A DNA stretch of 64,000 bases, taken from Thiocapsa sp. (GTDB lineage Bacteria; Pseudomonadota; Gammaproteobacteria; Chromatiales; Chromatiaceae). The DNA lies in the NCBI RefSeq assembly GCF_018399035.1, contig NZ_CP073760.1:1984001-2048000 (forward strand), read 5' to 3'. This document shows positions 45,907-54,726 of the stretch, piece by piece; the stretch's first letter is position 1; each line of letters starts with the position of its first letter. A program made the translations under genes and the position numbers. The notes under the pieces are model-generated. The model was not told the DNA's origin and made no database searches. It saw nothing but the letters and a program-made list of their open reading frames with translations.

Positions 45907-48900
45907 ATGCGCAACCGCGACATCTACAGCACGCCACCGAAGGAAAACCGTCTGGCCAACAACGGTGTGGCGGAAGTGTCCGAAGATCACTCCGAGGCGG
46001 CGCAAGCGATCCTTCGGTACGAGCTCGAGACCTTCGTCTGCGACGGGCAGTACGAGAAGGGCCTGGAGACCATCCTGGAAAAGTTCCTGCTCAACCTGGA
46101 CACCATGAGCGAGCAGCCCGGCATCTGGATCGGCGGATTCTATGGGTGCGGCAAGTCGCACCTGGCGAAGATGCTGCGCACCCTTTGGACGGACTACCGC
46201 TTCGCCGACGATGCGCTGGCGCGCAGCCTTGCCAAGCTCCCGAACACGATACTCGCGCACCTCAAAGAGCTTTCGACTCAAGGCAGGCGACACGGCGGTC
46301 TGCACGCCGCGGCCGGCAAGCTCGGCGCCGGTGCCGGCGACAAGGTGCGGCTGGCCTTGCTCGGCATCCTCTTCAAGTCCAAGGGCTTGCCGGAGCAATA
46401 CAACCAGGCCCGCGTTGTGCTCTGGCTCAAGCACGAGGGCCTGCTGTCGGCGATCGAAGCCGAGCTGAGACTGGCGGGCCGCACGCTCGCCCGCGAGCTG
46501 CCGCACATGTATGTGTCCGACCACCTGGTCAAGGCGCTGCTCGAGGCCCGTCCCGGGCTCGCCCACACCGAGCAGGACGCGCGCAAGCTGCTGAAGGAGC
46601 AGTTCCCGCAGGTCACCGACATCAGCAGCGAGCAGATGGTCACCGCGATCGAGGCGGCTCTGTCGGTCGATGGCACCTTCCCGCTCACCCTGGTCGTGCT
46701 CGACGAGGTGCAGCAATACATCGGCTCCGATGCCAAGCGTGCCTTCCAGGTCCAGGAGTTGACCGAAACCCTGTGCAAGCACTTCATGGGCAAGCTCTTG
46801 TTTGTCGGCACCGGGCAGTCCGCCCTCTCGGGCATGCCCAATCTACAGCGCCTCATGGGGCGCTTCCCGATGTCGATCATGCTCGGTGACTGGGATGTCG
46901 AGAACGTCACCCGTCAGATCATCCTCGCCAAGAAGCCGACGGCACAGCCCGCGATCGAGGCGATCTGGCGCGCCAACCTGGGCGAGATCTCGCGCCATCT
47001 GCGTGGCACCAAGCTTGAGCACATGACGGAGGACGAGGCTGTCATGACCTCGGACTACCCGCTGCTGCCGGTGCGTCGGCGCTTCTGGGAACGGGTGCTG
47101 CGCACCATCGACACCACCGGCGCGGTCTCGCAGCTGCGCAGCCAGTTGCGGGTGGTGCACGAGGCCGTGCTCGACACCGCCGACGCGCCGCTGGGTCAGG
47201 TCGTCTCCGGCGACTTTCTGTACGACCAGATCGCCGCCAATCTGGTGTCGACCGCCCAGTTGCCCAAAGAGGTCTTCGAGAACGTCCAGCGCTTCGCCGC
47301 GGGCGATGCCGACGCACAGCTCAAGAGCAAGCTGCTCAAACTCGTCTATCTCATCAACAAGCTGCCCGCCGATGCCGCGATGGACCTGGGTCTGAAGGCG
47401 ACGGACGAGCTTCTCGCCGACCTGCTGGTAACGGATCTCTCGGCCGGCTCCAACGACCTGCGTAAGCGGCTTCCGGCACTCTTGGACGAGCTGCAGAACA
47501 AGGACCGCCTGATCATGGCCTTGGCCGGCGGCAACGGGACCGAGTACCGCCTGCAGACGCGCGAATCCAGTGCCTGGTACGACGAATTCCGTGCGCAGGA
47601 CGCCGCGCTCAAGGCTGCACCGCAGCGGGTGGAGCAGAAGCGTTCCGATCTGCTGAAGGCGCGTTTCGGCGAGGTGCTGAAGAAGGTCCGGGTCGTCCAG
47701 GGCAAGGACAAGGTCGACAGCGCACCGCCGAGAAGGCGTTGGTCGACCTGCTCGACCGGCTCTTTGCCGGTGTCCGCGTCTTCCAGGCCGGCGGACAGGA
47801 GGCCACCGACGGCAACGATCTGGCCGAGCGCATCAACCGTGCGGGTCAGGCGTCCGCCATTCGCCTCTTCAGCCAGTTCGATGCGGCGGACCACGAGCAC
47901 TGGAGCAAGGTGCTCGACGAGGCGCGCAAGGGCAACCTCGAAGCCATGAAGGCCGTGGGCCATGTGCAGGAGGCCGACAAACACCCGGTCTGCCAGAAGC
48001 TGCTGGCCTACATCGGCCCCGGCAAGAAGGGCGCCGAGATCCGCGATCAGTTCGACGCGCCGCCCTAAGGCTGGCCGCGCGATGCCATCGATGGCGCACT
48101 CTACGCACTGCTGGCCACCGGGCACATCAAGGCCACGGACGCCGCCCGCAAGCCCGTCGACGCCCGAAGTCTGGACCGCGCCAAGCTCACCCAGACCAGC
48201 TTCCAGCGCGAATCCATCACCATCACCCCGCCTCAGCTCATCAAGATTCGGCAGCTGTTCAGCGCCGTCGGCGTGCCCTGCCAGCCCAAGGATGAGCTGG
48301 CCAAGGTGCCGCTGCTGCTGGCCAGGCTACGCGAGCAGGCCGGCAAGGCCGGTGGAGCAGCGCCGGCGCCGCAGGCCCCGACCTGTGCGTCGATCGATGC
48401 CCTGGAAGGGCTGTCCGGGAACGCCCAACTGCTGGATCTGTACAGCCGCTGCGACGACATCACCGGTCTTTCTAAACAGTGGGTCAAGACCGCCGACGAC
48501 ATCGCCGATCGGCTTCCGACCTGGCACAAGCTCGGCGACCTGCTGCGCCATGCCAAGGCGCTGGGTCCCTACACCGGGTTGAAGGCCGAAGCCGATGCCG
48601 TGGAGGCCCAGCGCAGCCTGCTGGCCGAGCCCGATCCGGTGCGCCCGCTGCTCGACACGGTCGTCGACCTCTTGCGACAGGCGCTCAAGGTCAAGCTGGA
48701 CGCCTACCGGACCCTCTTCAGGGAACAGGAGGACCTGCTGGCCGCCGACGCCGACTGGAACCGGCTCAGCGAGACCCAGCGCGCGGAATTGATCGAGAAA
48801 CACCACCTCACGCCGCTGGACGATGTCCCGCTCGGTACGCCCGAGCAGCTTCAAGACGCGCTGGACGACTGCGATCTCGATCACTGGGTCTCGAAGACGC

Positions 48901-49082
48901 AGGCGTTGCCCAATCGCTTCGAGTCCGCCCGCCATGCGGCGGTGCAGCTGCTCAAACCCAACGTCGTCCATGTCAGCCTGCCAAAGCGCACCCTCAATGA
49001 CGAGGCCGAGCTGAAAGACTGGCTGGCGGAAGTGGAAGCCTTGCTGAGCGAGAAGCTCAAGGACGGTCCCGTAGCCTTGTAA
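45907..49082 (+). pseudogene. brxC: BREX BrxC ATPase, internally deleted and interrupted
   Basis: BrxC is the large AAA+ subunit of BREX. The first 600 codons are intact, with Walker A G-F-Y-G-C-G-K-S-H near residue 80 and Walker B L-V-V-L-D-E-V-Q-Q-Y near 265. At about 47712-47730 the frame shifts and roughly 150-200 codons are missing before L-L-D-R-L-F-A-G-V-R-V-F-Q. At 48066-48068 a TAA stands where the family has Tyr in P-P-Y-G-W-P; the same frame then continues to 49082 with the C-terminal region. One deletion/frameshift plus one nonsense change make it non-functional. Confidence 0.85.
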
Positions 49083-49093
49083 ACCCGTCGGGG

Positions 49094-49110
49094 TATATGC
49101 TGTGTATACG
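49094..49110. promoter_or_regulatory. Candidate operator of the toxin-antitoxin pair
   Basis: GTATA (49094-49098) and TATAC (49106-49110) form a small inverted repeat, GTATATGCTGTGTATAC, about 100 bp upstream of the antitoxin ATG. It is the only AT-rich palindrome there. Toxin-antitoxin complexes commonly bind such sites; this is inference. Confidence 0.35.
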
Positions 49111-49212
49111 CGACTGGTCCGCCTTCTCCGGCAAGCGACCCGTTGCCCGTTAGATCGGCACATGCGCGACCTGCTCGACACCAAAATCTGTATCTACCCT
49201 GAGGACTCGCCT

Positions 49213-49431
49213 ATGAAAACGCTGACCCTCGCGATTGATGACCGCGTCAGAGACAAGTTCCTCTGGCTTCTCGAGCATTTTTCCGATGACGAGATCAGGA
49301 TTTTGGACCAGTCGGACCAGGTTGGCGACGAAGACTACCTGAGATCGATCGATGGCATGGTCGACAGCATTCAAGACGCCCGTCGTGAGCCCGCGGGTAA
49401 AGGCGTCGGCCCGGATCAGCTGGAGTGGTGA
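49213..49431 (+). CDS. Antitoxin partner of Txe/YoeB-type toxin
   Basis: The 72-residue acidic protein starts M-K-T-L-T-L-A-I-D-D, a short strand-helix DNA-binding start of ribbon-helix-helix type, then L-L-E-H-F-S-D-D-E-I-R-I-L. Its C-terminal half is flexible and would wrap the toxin. The TGA stop overlaps the toxin ATG (TGATG at 49429-49433), typical of type II operons. It lies inside the BREX relic between brxC and pglX. Confidence 0.7.
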   Translation: MKTLTLAIDDRVRDKFLWLLEHFSDDEIRILDQSDQVGDEDYLRSIDGMVDSIQDARREPAGKGVGPDQLEW

Positions 49432-49691
49432 TGTACAGGCTCCTGTTCATGACACAGGCCCAGAGGGATGCCAAGAAGCTGAATGCGAGCGGATTGAAAG
49501 ACAAGGCGCTGACGTTGATCGAGATCATCAGGACGAACCCATTGCAATATCCGCCTGAATTCGAATACCTAAAGGGCGACATGAAGGGTCTGCTCAGCCG
49601 TCGCATCAACAAGCAGCACCGGATCGTCTATGAAATCTTCGAGGATGAGAAGCTCGTCAAGATTTATCGCATGTGGACCCATTACGAGTAG
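49431..49691 (+). CDS. Txe/YoeB-family mRNA interferase toxin
   Basis: The 86-residue RelE-superfamily protein contains R-D-A-K-K-L near residue 12, F-E-Y-L-K-G-D-M-K-G-L-L-S-R-R-I near 43 and H-R-I-V-Y-E-I near 63, ending M-W-T-H-Y-E. These are YoeB-like positions for ribosome-dependent mRNA cleavage (the Arg, His and terminal Tyr). It is coupled to the upstream antitoxin. The intact pair in an otherwise decayed locus may have stabilised the island. Confidence 0.85.
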   Translation: MYRLLFMTQAQRDAKKLNASGLKDKALTLIEIIRTNPLQYPPEFEYLKGDMKGLLSRRINKQHRIVYEIFEDEKLVKIYRMWTHYE

Positions 49692-50501
49692 TTGTCAGTC
49701 CGAACCAACGAAGGACATTCGCGCATTCAAGTCATGACCGCCCCACTCCCCAAGCCCATCCGCACCCAGCTCGAAAACACCATCAAGGCCGCCCGCGACG
49801 TGTCGGAGCAGGCCGCGCGGGCCGCCTTGGCGCAAATCGCCGTCGCCGAGGCCAAGGCACCTGACTATCTGACCGACGACCTCGAGGCCCTGCGCCGGCG
49901 CCTGCGTGCCCACGGTCGCGCGCTGGGGGACACCAAGCACACCAACGACACCCAGGAGATCCGGCGCCTGGTGTGGGAGGTGGCCTACGAGCACTGGCAC
50001 CGCATGCTCTTCGCCCGCTTCCTGGCCGAGAACGGCCTGCTGATGTGGGAGCCCGGCGCGCCGGTGTCGCTCGACGACTGCCGCGACATGGTCGACCAAC
50101 ACCCCGATCCGGCACTGGGCGCCAAGAGCCAATGGGAGCTGGCCGGCAAGCTGGCCGCGCACATGGTGCCGCAGGTGTTCAAGCCGCGCAGCCCCGTGTT
50201 CGAGCTGAGCTTCGCCCCCGAGCATCAGCGCGCGCTGGAGCACCTGCTGGCCAAGTTGCCGACCGAGGTCTTCCAGGCCAGCGACAGCCTGGGCTGGGTC
50301 TATCAATTCTGGCAGGCCAAGCGCAAGGACGAGGTCAACGCCTCCGAGGTCAAGATCGGCGCCGACGAGCTGCCCGCCGTCACCCAGCTCTTCACCGAGC
50401 CCTACATGGTGGACTTCCGGCTCCACAACTCGCTCGGCGCCTGGTGGATGACACGCCATCCCGACACGCCCTGCCCGGTGCCGCTGCCCTATCTGCGCAC
50501 G

Positions 50502-50549
50502 CTCCCATCTCCCACTCCCCTCGATGGAGAGGGCCGGGGAGAGGGGAAG
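50502..50549. repeat. REP inserted in frame in pglX (1)
   Basis: A CCCATCTCCCACTCCCC arm and a GGAGAGG-type arm form a palindrome that adds a Pro/Thr then Gly/Glu-rich linker (P-S-P-T-P-L-D-G-E-G-R-G-E-G-K) just before the methyltransferase motif I. The frame is kept. Confidence 0.7.
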
Positions 50550-51059
50550 CAAATCCCCGCCGCCGGCCGCTTCGACGGCTGGCCGAGTACCCTAGCCGAC
50601 TTCAAGCTGCTCGACCCCTGTTGCGGGTCGGGGCATTTCCTGGTCGCCGCCTTCCTGCGCCAAGAGCTGCGTCTGCTGCATGCGAGTTTCGCCCGGGCCC
50701 CGCTGTTGGGCAGTCTGCTGGATCCCGCGCGCAGCCTGAAGGACGATCTCCTGACGTCCAGCTTCGACAACCTCAAGGAGCTGCTGGAACGCGCGCTGGC
50801 GACCGAGACACCGGCCACGCTCCGGGGGCCGGGTCAGGCGTTGAACGACGATGCCCAGGGTCAGGCGCTAACCGCGCACGGCCTGCTGGACGCCGCCCGG
50901 CTGCTGGATGCGCGCTATCACCTGGTGATCACCAATGTGCCCTATCTGGCGCGCGGCAAGCAGAACGATCCGCTCAAGGCCTACTGCGCCAAGCAGTATC
51001 CCGAGGCGAAGAACGATTTGGCGAATGTGTTTCTGGAGTGCTGCCTGGAGCTCACGACT

Positions 51060-51116
51060 CCCCCCTCTCCCGTGTCTCTCCCCTCTCCCTCCGGGAGAGG
51101 GGCAGGGGGTGAGGGT
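51060..51116. repeat. REP inserted in frame in pglX (2)
   Basis: CCCCTCTCCC and GGGAGAGGGG arms around TCC, followed by GCAGGGGGTGAGGG, form the familiar proteobacterial CCCTCTCCC/GGGAGAGGG repeat. It encodes P-S-P-S-G-R-G-A-G-G-E-G between C-C-L-E-L and G-V-V-Q-I, keeping frame. Confidence 0.75.
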
Positions 51117-51206
51117 GCGGGCGTGGTCCAGATCGGCTGGAAAGGCGTTGGCGGATTGAAGGAGCCGGGACGATTCCGGCGAAATGGAATGATGAGCATC
51201 TCACGA

Positions 51207-51221
51207 GGAGACGCGGTTTAA
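51207..51221 (-). repeat. TAAACCGCG-type terminus at the right end of the BREX relic
   Basis: GGAGACGCGGTTTAA (51207-51221) is the unit-2 end of the repeat family. Its ACGCGGTTTA (51211-51220) is a perfect inverse of TAAACCGCGT at 44241-44250 on the other side of the BREX genes. It provides pglX's false stop codon and overlaps the ATG of the next gene. Confidence 0.7.
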
Positions 51222-51682
51222 TGCGCGCTGAAACGAGCGTTTATGTCTCGATGACGGACGAGCAAAATCTGCTCTCCGCCGTCTCGCCTCGACCATTTCC
51301 CCTCGACGACGCCGAATGGCCGACGGCCGAGCACTATGTGCTGGCCATGCAGTTCGAGGATCCCACACTCAAGGCCGAGATCCGCTCGGCCCTCGACCTG
51401 CTGCAAGCGCGCAAACTCGCCAAGCGTCACAAGCGCAAGATCCGCCCCGACCGGGAGTCCGTACGACGCGTCTACATGACCCGCGCCATCTACACCCGCT
51501 GCCTCAGCCACCCCGAGTCCGCACGGGCACTCCTCGAAACCGGCGACAAACGCATCGTCGAGAGTAGCCTCTACGATTACTACTGGGGCTGCGGCCGAGA
51601 CGGGCGTGGACTGAACACCTATGGAGAGGTCCTTATGGATGTGCGGGAGAAGCTCAGGTCGGCGACGGCGGTCTCTCCGTGA
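51221..51682 (+). CDS. NADAR (YbiA/DUF1768) domain protein
   Basis: The 153-residue protein matches the NADAR family: W-P-T-A-E-H-Y-V-L-A-M-Q-F near residue 32 and D-Y-Y-W-G-C-G-R-D-G-R-G-L-N-T-Y-G near 120. Members hydrolyse N-glycosidic bonds in riboflavin intermediates or ADP-ribose adducts on nucleic acids; several sit in defence or ADP-ribosylation loci. The ATG is formed by the last A of the repeat terminus. The N-terminus is slightly short against YbiA, so a displaced start is possible. After it, 51683-51811 has a short open segment of unknown origin. Confidence 0.8.
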   Translation: MRAETSVYVSMTDEQNLLSAVSPRPFPLDDAEWPTAEHYVLAMQFEDPTLKAEIRSALDLLQARKLAKRHKRKIRPDRESVRRVYMTRAIYTRCLSHPESARALLETGDKRIVESSLYDYYWGCGRDGRGLNTYGEVLMDVREKLRSATAVSP

Positions 51683-51811
51683 TCGTCGACCCTACCGGCC
51701 AGCCTTATGAACAGTGCCCAACAACCTGCCGAGATGCCTACGCAGCGACTCGGGCGCTGGTCGATCAGGCCCGCGAGCAACAGGGCAAGAGAGCCCGTTG
51801 ATCGGCGGATT

Positions 51812-52267
51812 TCACGGCAAAGGGATCCGTGCCGTCCCCTCGGTGCGGAGTCGCTGGCGCAGGCGGCGCAGCTGCTCGGGATCGAGCGCGTCGGCGAAGA
51901 CCGGGAGTGTGCGGCGGGTCAGAAGGCCGAGACGGAAGTTGAGCACGACGAGCGGGAGGGTGATGAAGGTGGCTGGACTGAGGCGTGCCTCGCGCTCGGC
52001 ACCGGAGACGAAACAAATCCGCCAAGTCCCGTCCGACTCCCAGAGCACCGAACGGATGGACCAGGACGCATGCCGCAGGACATCGACATAGCCCGCGTAG
52101 AGTGCGCTGAGGGCGACGGGGATCAGCAGAAGCAACGTCAAGGGACCGGCTTGGAGTGCCGGTATCACCGCCGCCGCAGCGAGATGGGTCAGCCCAATAA
52201 ACCAAGCGAACCGCCGGGAAAGCTCGGGCCGGATCAGGAGCGGCGGACGTTCGCGGTGAGAGCCCAT
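51812..52267 (-). CDS. ygfX: YgfX-like membrane protein (CptA family)
   Basis: The 151-residue protein has two membrane helices (about 20-35 and 42-60) followed by a soluble domain with L-W-E-S-D-G-T-W-R-I and N-F-R-L-G-L-L-T-R-R-T-L-P-V-F-A-D-A, hallmarks of YgfX. YgfX is usually encoded with SdhE (YgfY) and was proposed as a toxin partner or an SdhE-related membrane factor. Here it is separated from sdhE by a di-heme peroxidase gene, whose stop is 7 bp upstream. Confidence 0.75.
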   Translation of the reverse strand: MGSHRERPPLLIRPELSRRFAWFIGLTHLAAAAVIPALQAGPLTLLLLIPVALSALYAGYVDVLRHASWSIRSVLWESDGTWRICFVSGAEREARLSPATFITLPLVVLNFRLGLLTRRTLPVFADALDPEQLRRLRQRLRTEGTARIPLP

Positions 52268-52274
52268 CGTCAGA

Positions 52275-53369
52275 TCATGGGATCTCGGGCATATCCCAGG
52301 TCTCCCGGCTCGTGAGCGCGCGCAGGAAGGCGCCGAGCTGGGAGATCTCGGCGTCGGTCAAGTCGCGGTCGACCAGAAGATCGGACTTGTTCGGGTCCGG
52401 ATTGCCGCCGGAGGCCATATAGCGGATCGCCAGCTCGAGCGTGGGCGCACTGCCATCGTGGAAATAGGGTGCGCTCAAGGCCACGGAGCGCAGCGAGGGC
52501 GTCTTGAATGCGCCACGGTCCGCCTCGTTCTTGGTGACGTTGAAGCGTCCCGGGTCGGGGGTTTCTTTTCCGTACTCCAAGCCGATGTTGTAGAAGGTAC
52601 TGTTGCCGTAGTGCGGCGGCGAATGACAGGCCACGCATCCGGCCTTGCCGACGAACAGCGCCTGTCCGGCGATGACCTCCGGCGTGACCGCGCCCGCTTG
52701 GCCCATCTCATAGCGGTCCCAGGGCGAATCGTCGCTGTTCTTGGTACGCAGATAAGCGGCCAGCGCCTTGACGATCGTCTCCGATGTGGCCGGGCCGCCG
52801 AAGACGGTCTCGAACTGGACGGCATATCCGGGGACCGCCTGAATGAGCGGCGCGACCTGCTCCGGATCGGCGTTGATCTGGGCCTTCCAGGCCGCCAGCA
52901 CCTGCCCCTCGAGGCTGGTCGCACGGCCATCCCAATACCAGGCCGTCTGATAACCCGTGTTGTACAGCGACGGGGTATGCCGCGTGTTCAGCTCCCCGTT
53001 GTCCTTCGGCGAGAGTGTCCGCCCGTCGGTCCAGCCGAGATGGCGGTAGTGACAGCCCTGGCACGCCATCGTGCCGCTACCCGACAGACGCGGATCGACG
53101 AACAATTGTTTCCCGAGTGCAATCTTCTCGGGTGTCGCGGGGTTGTCGTCCGGATGGAGCATCGGGGGCAAGGCGGAGGGTCGAAGCGGCGCGAGATCGA
53201 TTGCGGGAGCGGTTCCGGCCGCAATCACGGGCGAGTCGGCCTCGGATGCCGCGATCGGTGGCTGTACAGGCGCGGGACTCGACTCGACGACCTGATTTCT
53301 ACGGTCGTACAGGATCCACAGGGACGCGGCCACAATCAGCCCTGCGATGGGATAGCGGATATCGATCAT
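52275..53369 (-). CDS. Di-heme cytochrome c peroxidase/MauG-family protein
   Basis: The 364-residue protein has an N-terminal signal-anchor (about 7-22) and two c-heme sites, C-Q-G-C-H near residue 103 and C-V-A-C-H near 247, in the bacterial peroxidase fold. F-K-T-P-S-L-R-S-V-A near 293 and S-A-P-Y-F-H-D-G are also present. Such proteins reduce hydrogen peroxide using periplasmic cytochromes or modify partner proteins. Its place in the sdh gene cluster is unusual. The start is ATG 53369, 131 bp downstream of sdhE. Confidence 0.88.
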   Translation of the reverse strand: MIDIRYPIAGLIVAASLWILYDRRNQVVESSPAPVQPPIAASEADSPVIAAGTAPAIDLAPLRPSALPPMLHPDDNPATPEKIALGKQLFVDPRLSGSGTMACQGCHYRHLGWTDGRTLSPKDNGELNTRHTPSLYNTGYQTAWYWDGRATSLEGQVLAAWKAQINADPEQVAPLIQAVPGYAVQFETVFGGPATSETIVKALAAYLRTKNSDDSPWDRYEMGQAGAVTPEVIAGQALFVGKAGCVACHSPPHYGNSTFYNIGLEYGKETPDPGRFNVTKNEADRGAFKTPSLRSVALSAPYFHDGSAPTLELAIRYMASGGNPDPNKSDLLVDRDLTDAEISQLGAFLRALTSRETWDMPEIP

Positions 53370-53500
53370 GCGTTGTCTCCTCCAATGATGGTCGGCCTTG
53401 CACGCGGCTCTTGACCCGTCGAGCGAGATGATACCGGGTCGAACCTTTGGACCCGAGTTGTCGCGTCGTTCACGAGCGAGGAGATGATGCGACCGATAAC

Positions 53501-53806
53501 CTACCCCTGCAAGTCGACCGCACCGCTGCGCCGTTCACGCACGACCTCGACGATGTGCCGCACGAGATCGCGCAGATCGGCGTCCGGCGGCTCGGCGCGG
53601 GACATAAACCAATCGCTGAGCCGTTGATCCTGCTCGCCGAGCAGGCGCACGAAGGCGAGGCGTCGGACCGGACTCAAGTCTCGGTAGCCGAGATCGAGGA
53701 AGCGGTCCAAGAGATGATCGAGCTCCAACATGCCGCGCCGGCATTGCCAGCGCAGCCGTCGGATCTCAAGCTCCGTGTCCGACGCCTGCCGGGAGGCGTC
53801 GGTCAT
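53501..53806 (-). CDS. sdhE: Succinate dehydrogenase flavinylation factor SdhE
   Basis: The 101-residue small helical protein has the invariant R-G-M-L-E-L-D motif near residue 26 and R-L-L-G-E-Q-D-Q-R-L-S-D-W near 56. SdhE promotes covalent FAD attachment to SdhA. It is encoded directly after sdhB. An earlier ATG (53854) would overlap sdhB; the ATG at 53806 gives the usual length and is preferred. Confidence 0.88.
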   Translation of the reverse strand: MTDASRQASDTELEIRRLRWQCRRGMLELDHLLDRFLDLGYRDLSPVRRLAFVRLLGEQDQRLSDWFMSRAEPPDADLRDLVRHIVEVVRERRSGAVDLQG

Positions 53807-53846
53807 GGCCGCGGTCTCGGATGTCGATTCAGTCGTCACCGGATCG

Positions 53847-54539
53847 CTACACACCCTTGTCGAGCATCAGATCTTTGATCTTGCCGATGGCCCGAGTGGG
53901 ATTGAGTCCTTTCGGGCAGACCTCGACACAGTTCATGATGCTGTGGCAGCGGAAGAGCTTGTAGGGACCGTCCAGGGCGTCGAGCCGCTCCTCGGTCGCC
54001 TGGTCGCGGCTGTCGGCGAGGAAGCGCCAGGATTGCAGCAGGGCCGCGGGGCCGTGAAACTTTTCCGGATTCCACCAGAAGGAAGGGCATGCGGTCGAGC
54101 AGCACCCGCAGAGGATGCACTCGTAGAGCCCGTCGAGCTTGTCGCGCTCCTCGGGAGACTGGAGGATCTCCTGTTCCGGGAGCGGATCCTTGCGCACCAG
54201 GTAGGGTTTGACGGCGCGGTATTGCTCGTAGAACTGGGTCATGTCCACGACCAGGTCGCGGATCACCGGTCGGCCCGGGAAGGGGCGGACCTGGATCGGC
54301 TCCTTCAACTCGCTGATGGGCGAGACGCAGGCGAGCACGTTGCGTCCGTTCACATTGACCCCGTCCGAGCCGCAAACGCCCTCGCCGCAAGAGTGACGGA
54401 AGCTGAAGCTCTCGTCCTGCTTTTTCACTTCGAGCAAGGCATCGCGCAGCATCATGCCCTGAAAGGTCTTGACCTCGAAGTCCTGCATCCGGGGCTTGCT
54501 GTCGGTGTCCGGATTGTAGCGGTAGACGCTGATCTTCAT
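53847..54539 (-). CDS. sdhB: Succinate dehydrogenase iron-sulfur subunit
   Basis: The 230-residue protein has the [2Fe-2S] ligands in S-C-G-E-G-V-C-G-S-D-G and V-L-A-C, the [4Fe-4S] site C-I-L-C-G-C-C-S-T-A-C-P near residue 140 and the [3Fe-4S] site C-H-S-I-M-N-C-V-E-V-C-P-K near 200. It passes electrons from SdhA to ubiquinone. A 185-bp gap with a short tandem repeat separates it from sdhA, longer than usual. Confidence 0.95.
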   Translation of the reverse strand: MKISVYRYNPDTDSKPRMQDFEVKTFQGMMLRDALLEVKKQDESFSFRHSCGEGVCGSDGVNVNGRNVLACVSPISELKEPIQVRPFPGRPVIRDLVVDMTQFYEQYRAVKPYLVRKDPLPEQEILQSPEERDKLDGLYECILCGCCSTACPSFWWNPEKFHGPAALLQSWRFLADSRDQATEERLDALDGPYKLFRCHSIMNCVEVCPKGLNPTRAIGKIKDLMLDKGV

Positions 54540-54701
54540 AACGCACCTGAATTCGTTGTGTTGTCATCCGAGCGATCGCTCGGCGGCACCGGGCCGTGGT
54601 CGGAGGCCGGATCAGAGGGCTGCGCATCACCGAGCCCCGCAGATGCAGGCGAGGCCGATGGCGGATGCGGCGCCTAACGAAGCATCCACCCTGCCCCTGA
54701 C

Positions 54702-54726
54702 CCCTGAACCCTGAACCCTGAACCCT
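54702..54726. repeat. Heptamer tandem repeat next to sdhA stop
   Basis: About 3.5 copies of CCCTGAA (54702-54726) run directly into the sdhA TAG stop (54725-54727 complement). It lies in the sdhA-sdhB intercistronic gap and has no obvious hairpin. Confidence 0.6.

Larger units (their letters stand above)
49734..51130 (+). pseudogene. pglX: BREX PglX DNA adenine methyltransferase, 3' truncated
   Basis: PglX (BrxX) methylates host DNA for BREX self-recognition. About the first third remains: an N-terminal domain (E-Y-A-like T-N-D-T-Q-E-I-R-R-L-V-W-E-V-A-Y-E-H-W), SAM motif I L-D-P-C-C-G-S-G-H-F near residue 298, and catalytic motif IV as N-V-P-Y (I-T-N-V-P-Y-L-A-R-G-K-Q). Similarity ends after G-V-V-Q-I at about 51130; the frame then runs to a TAA at 51219 supplied by the repeat terminus. 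Two REP sequences sit in frame within it. Confidence 0.8.

Noticed and set aside
51683..51811. Short open segment reading V-D-P-T-G-Q-P-Y-E-Q-C after the NADAR gene
   Set aside because: It looks protein-like but has no start, is only about 40 codons and matches nothing I recognise; possibly a gene tail.
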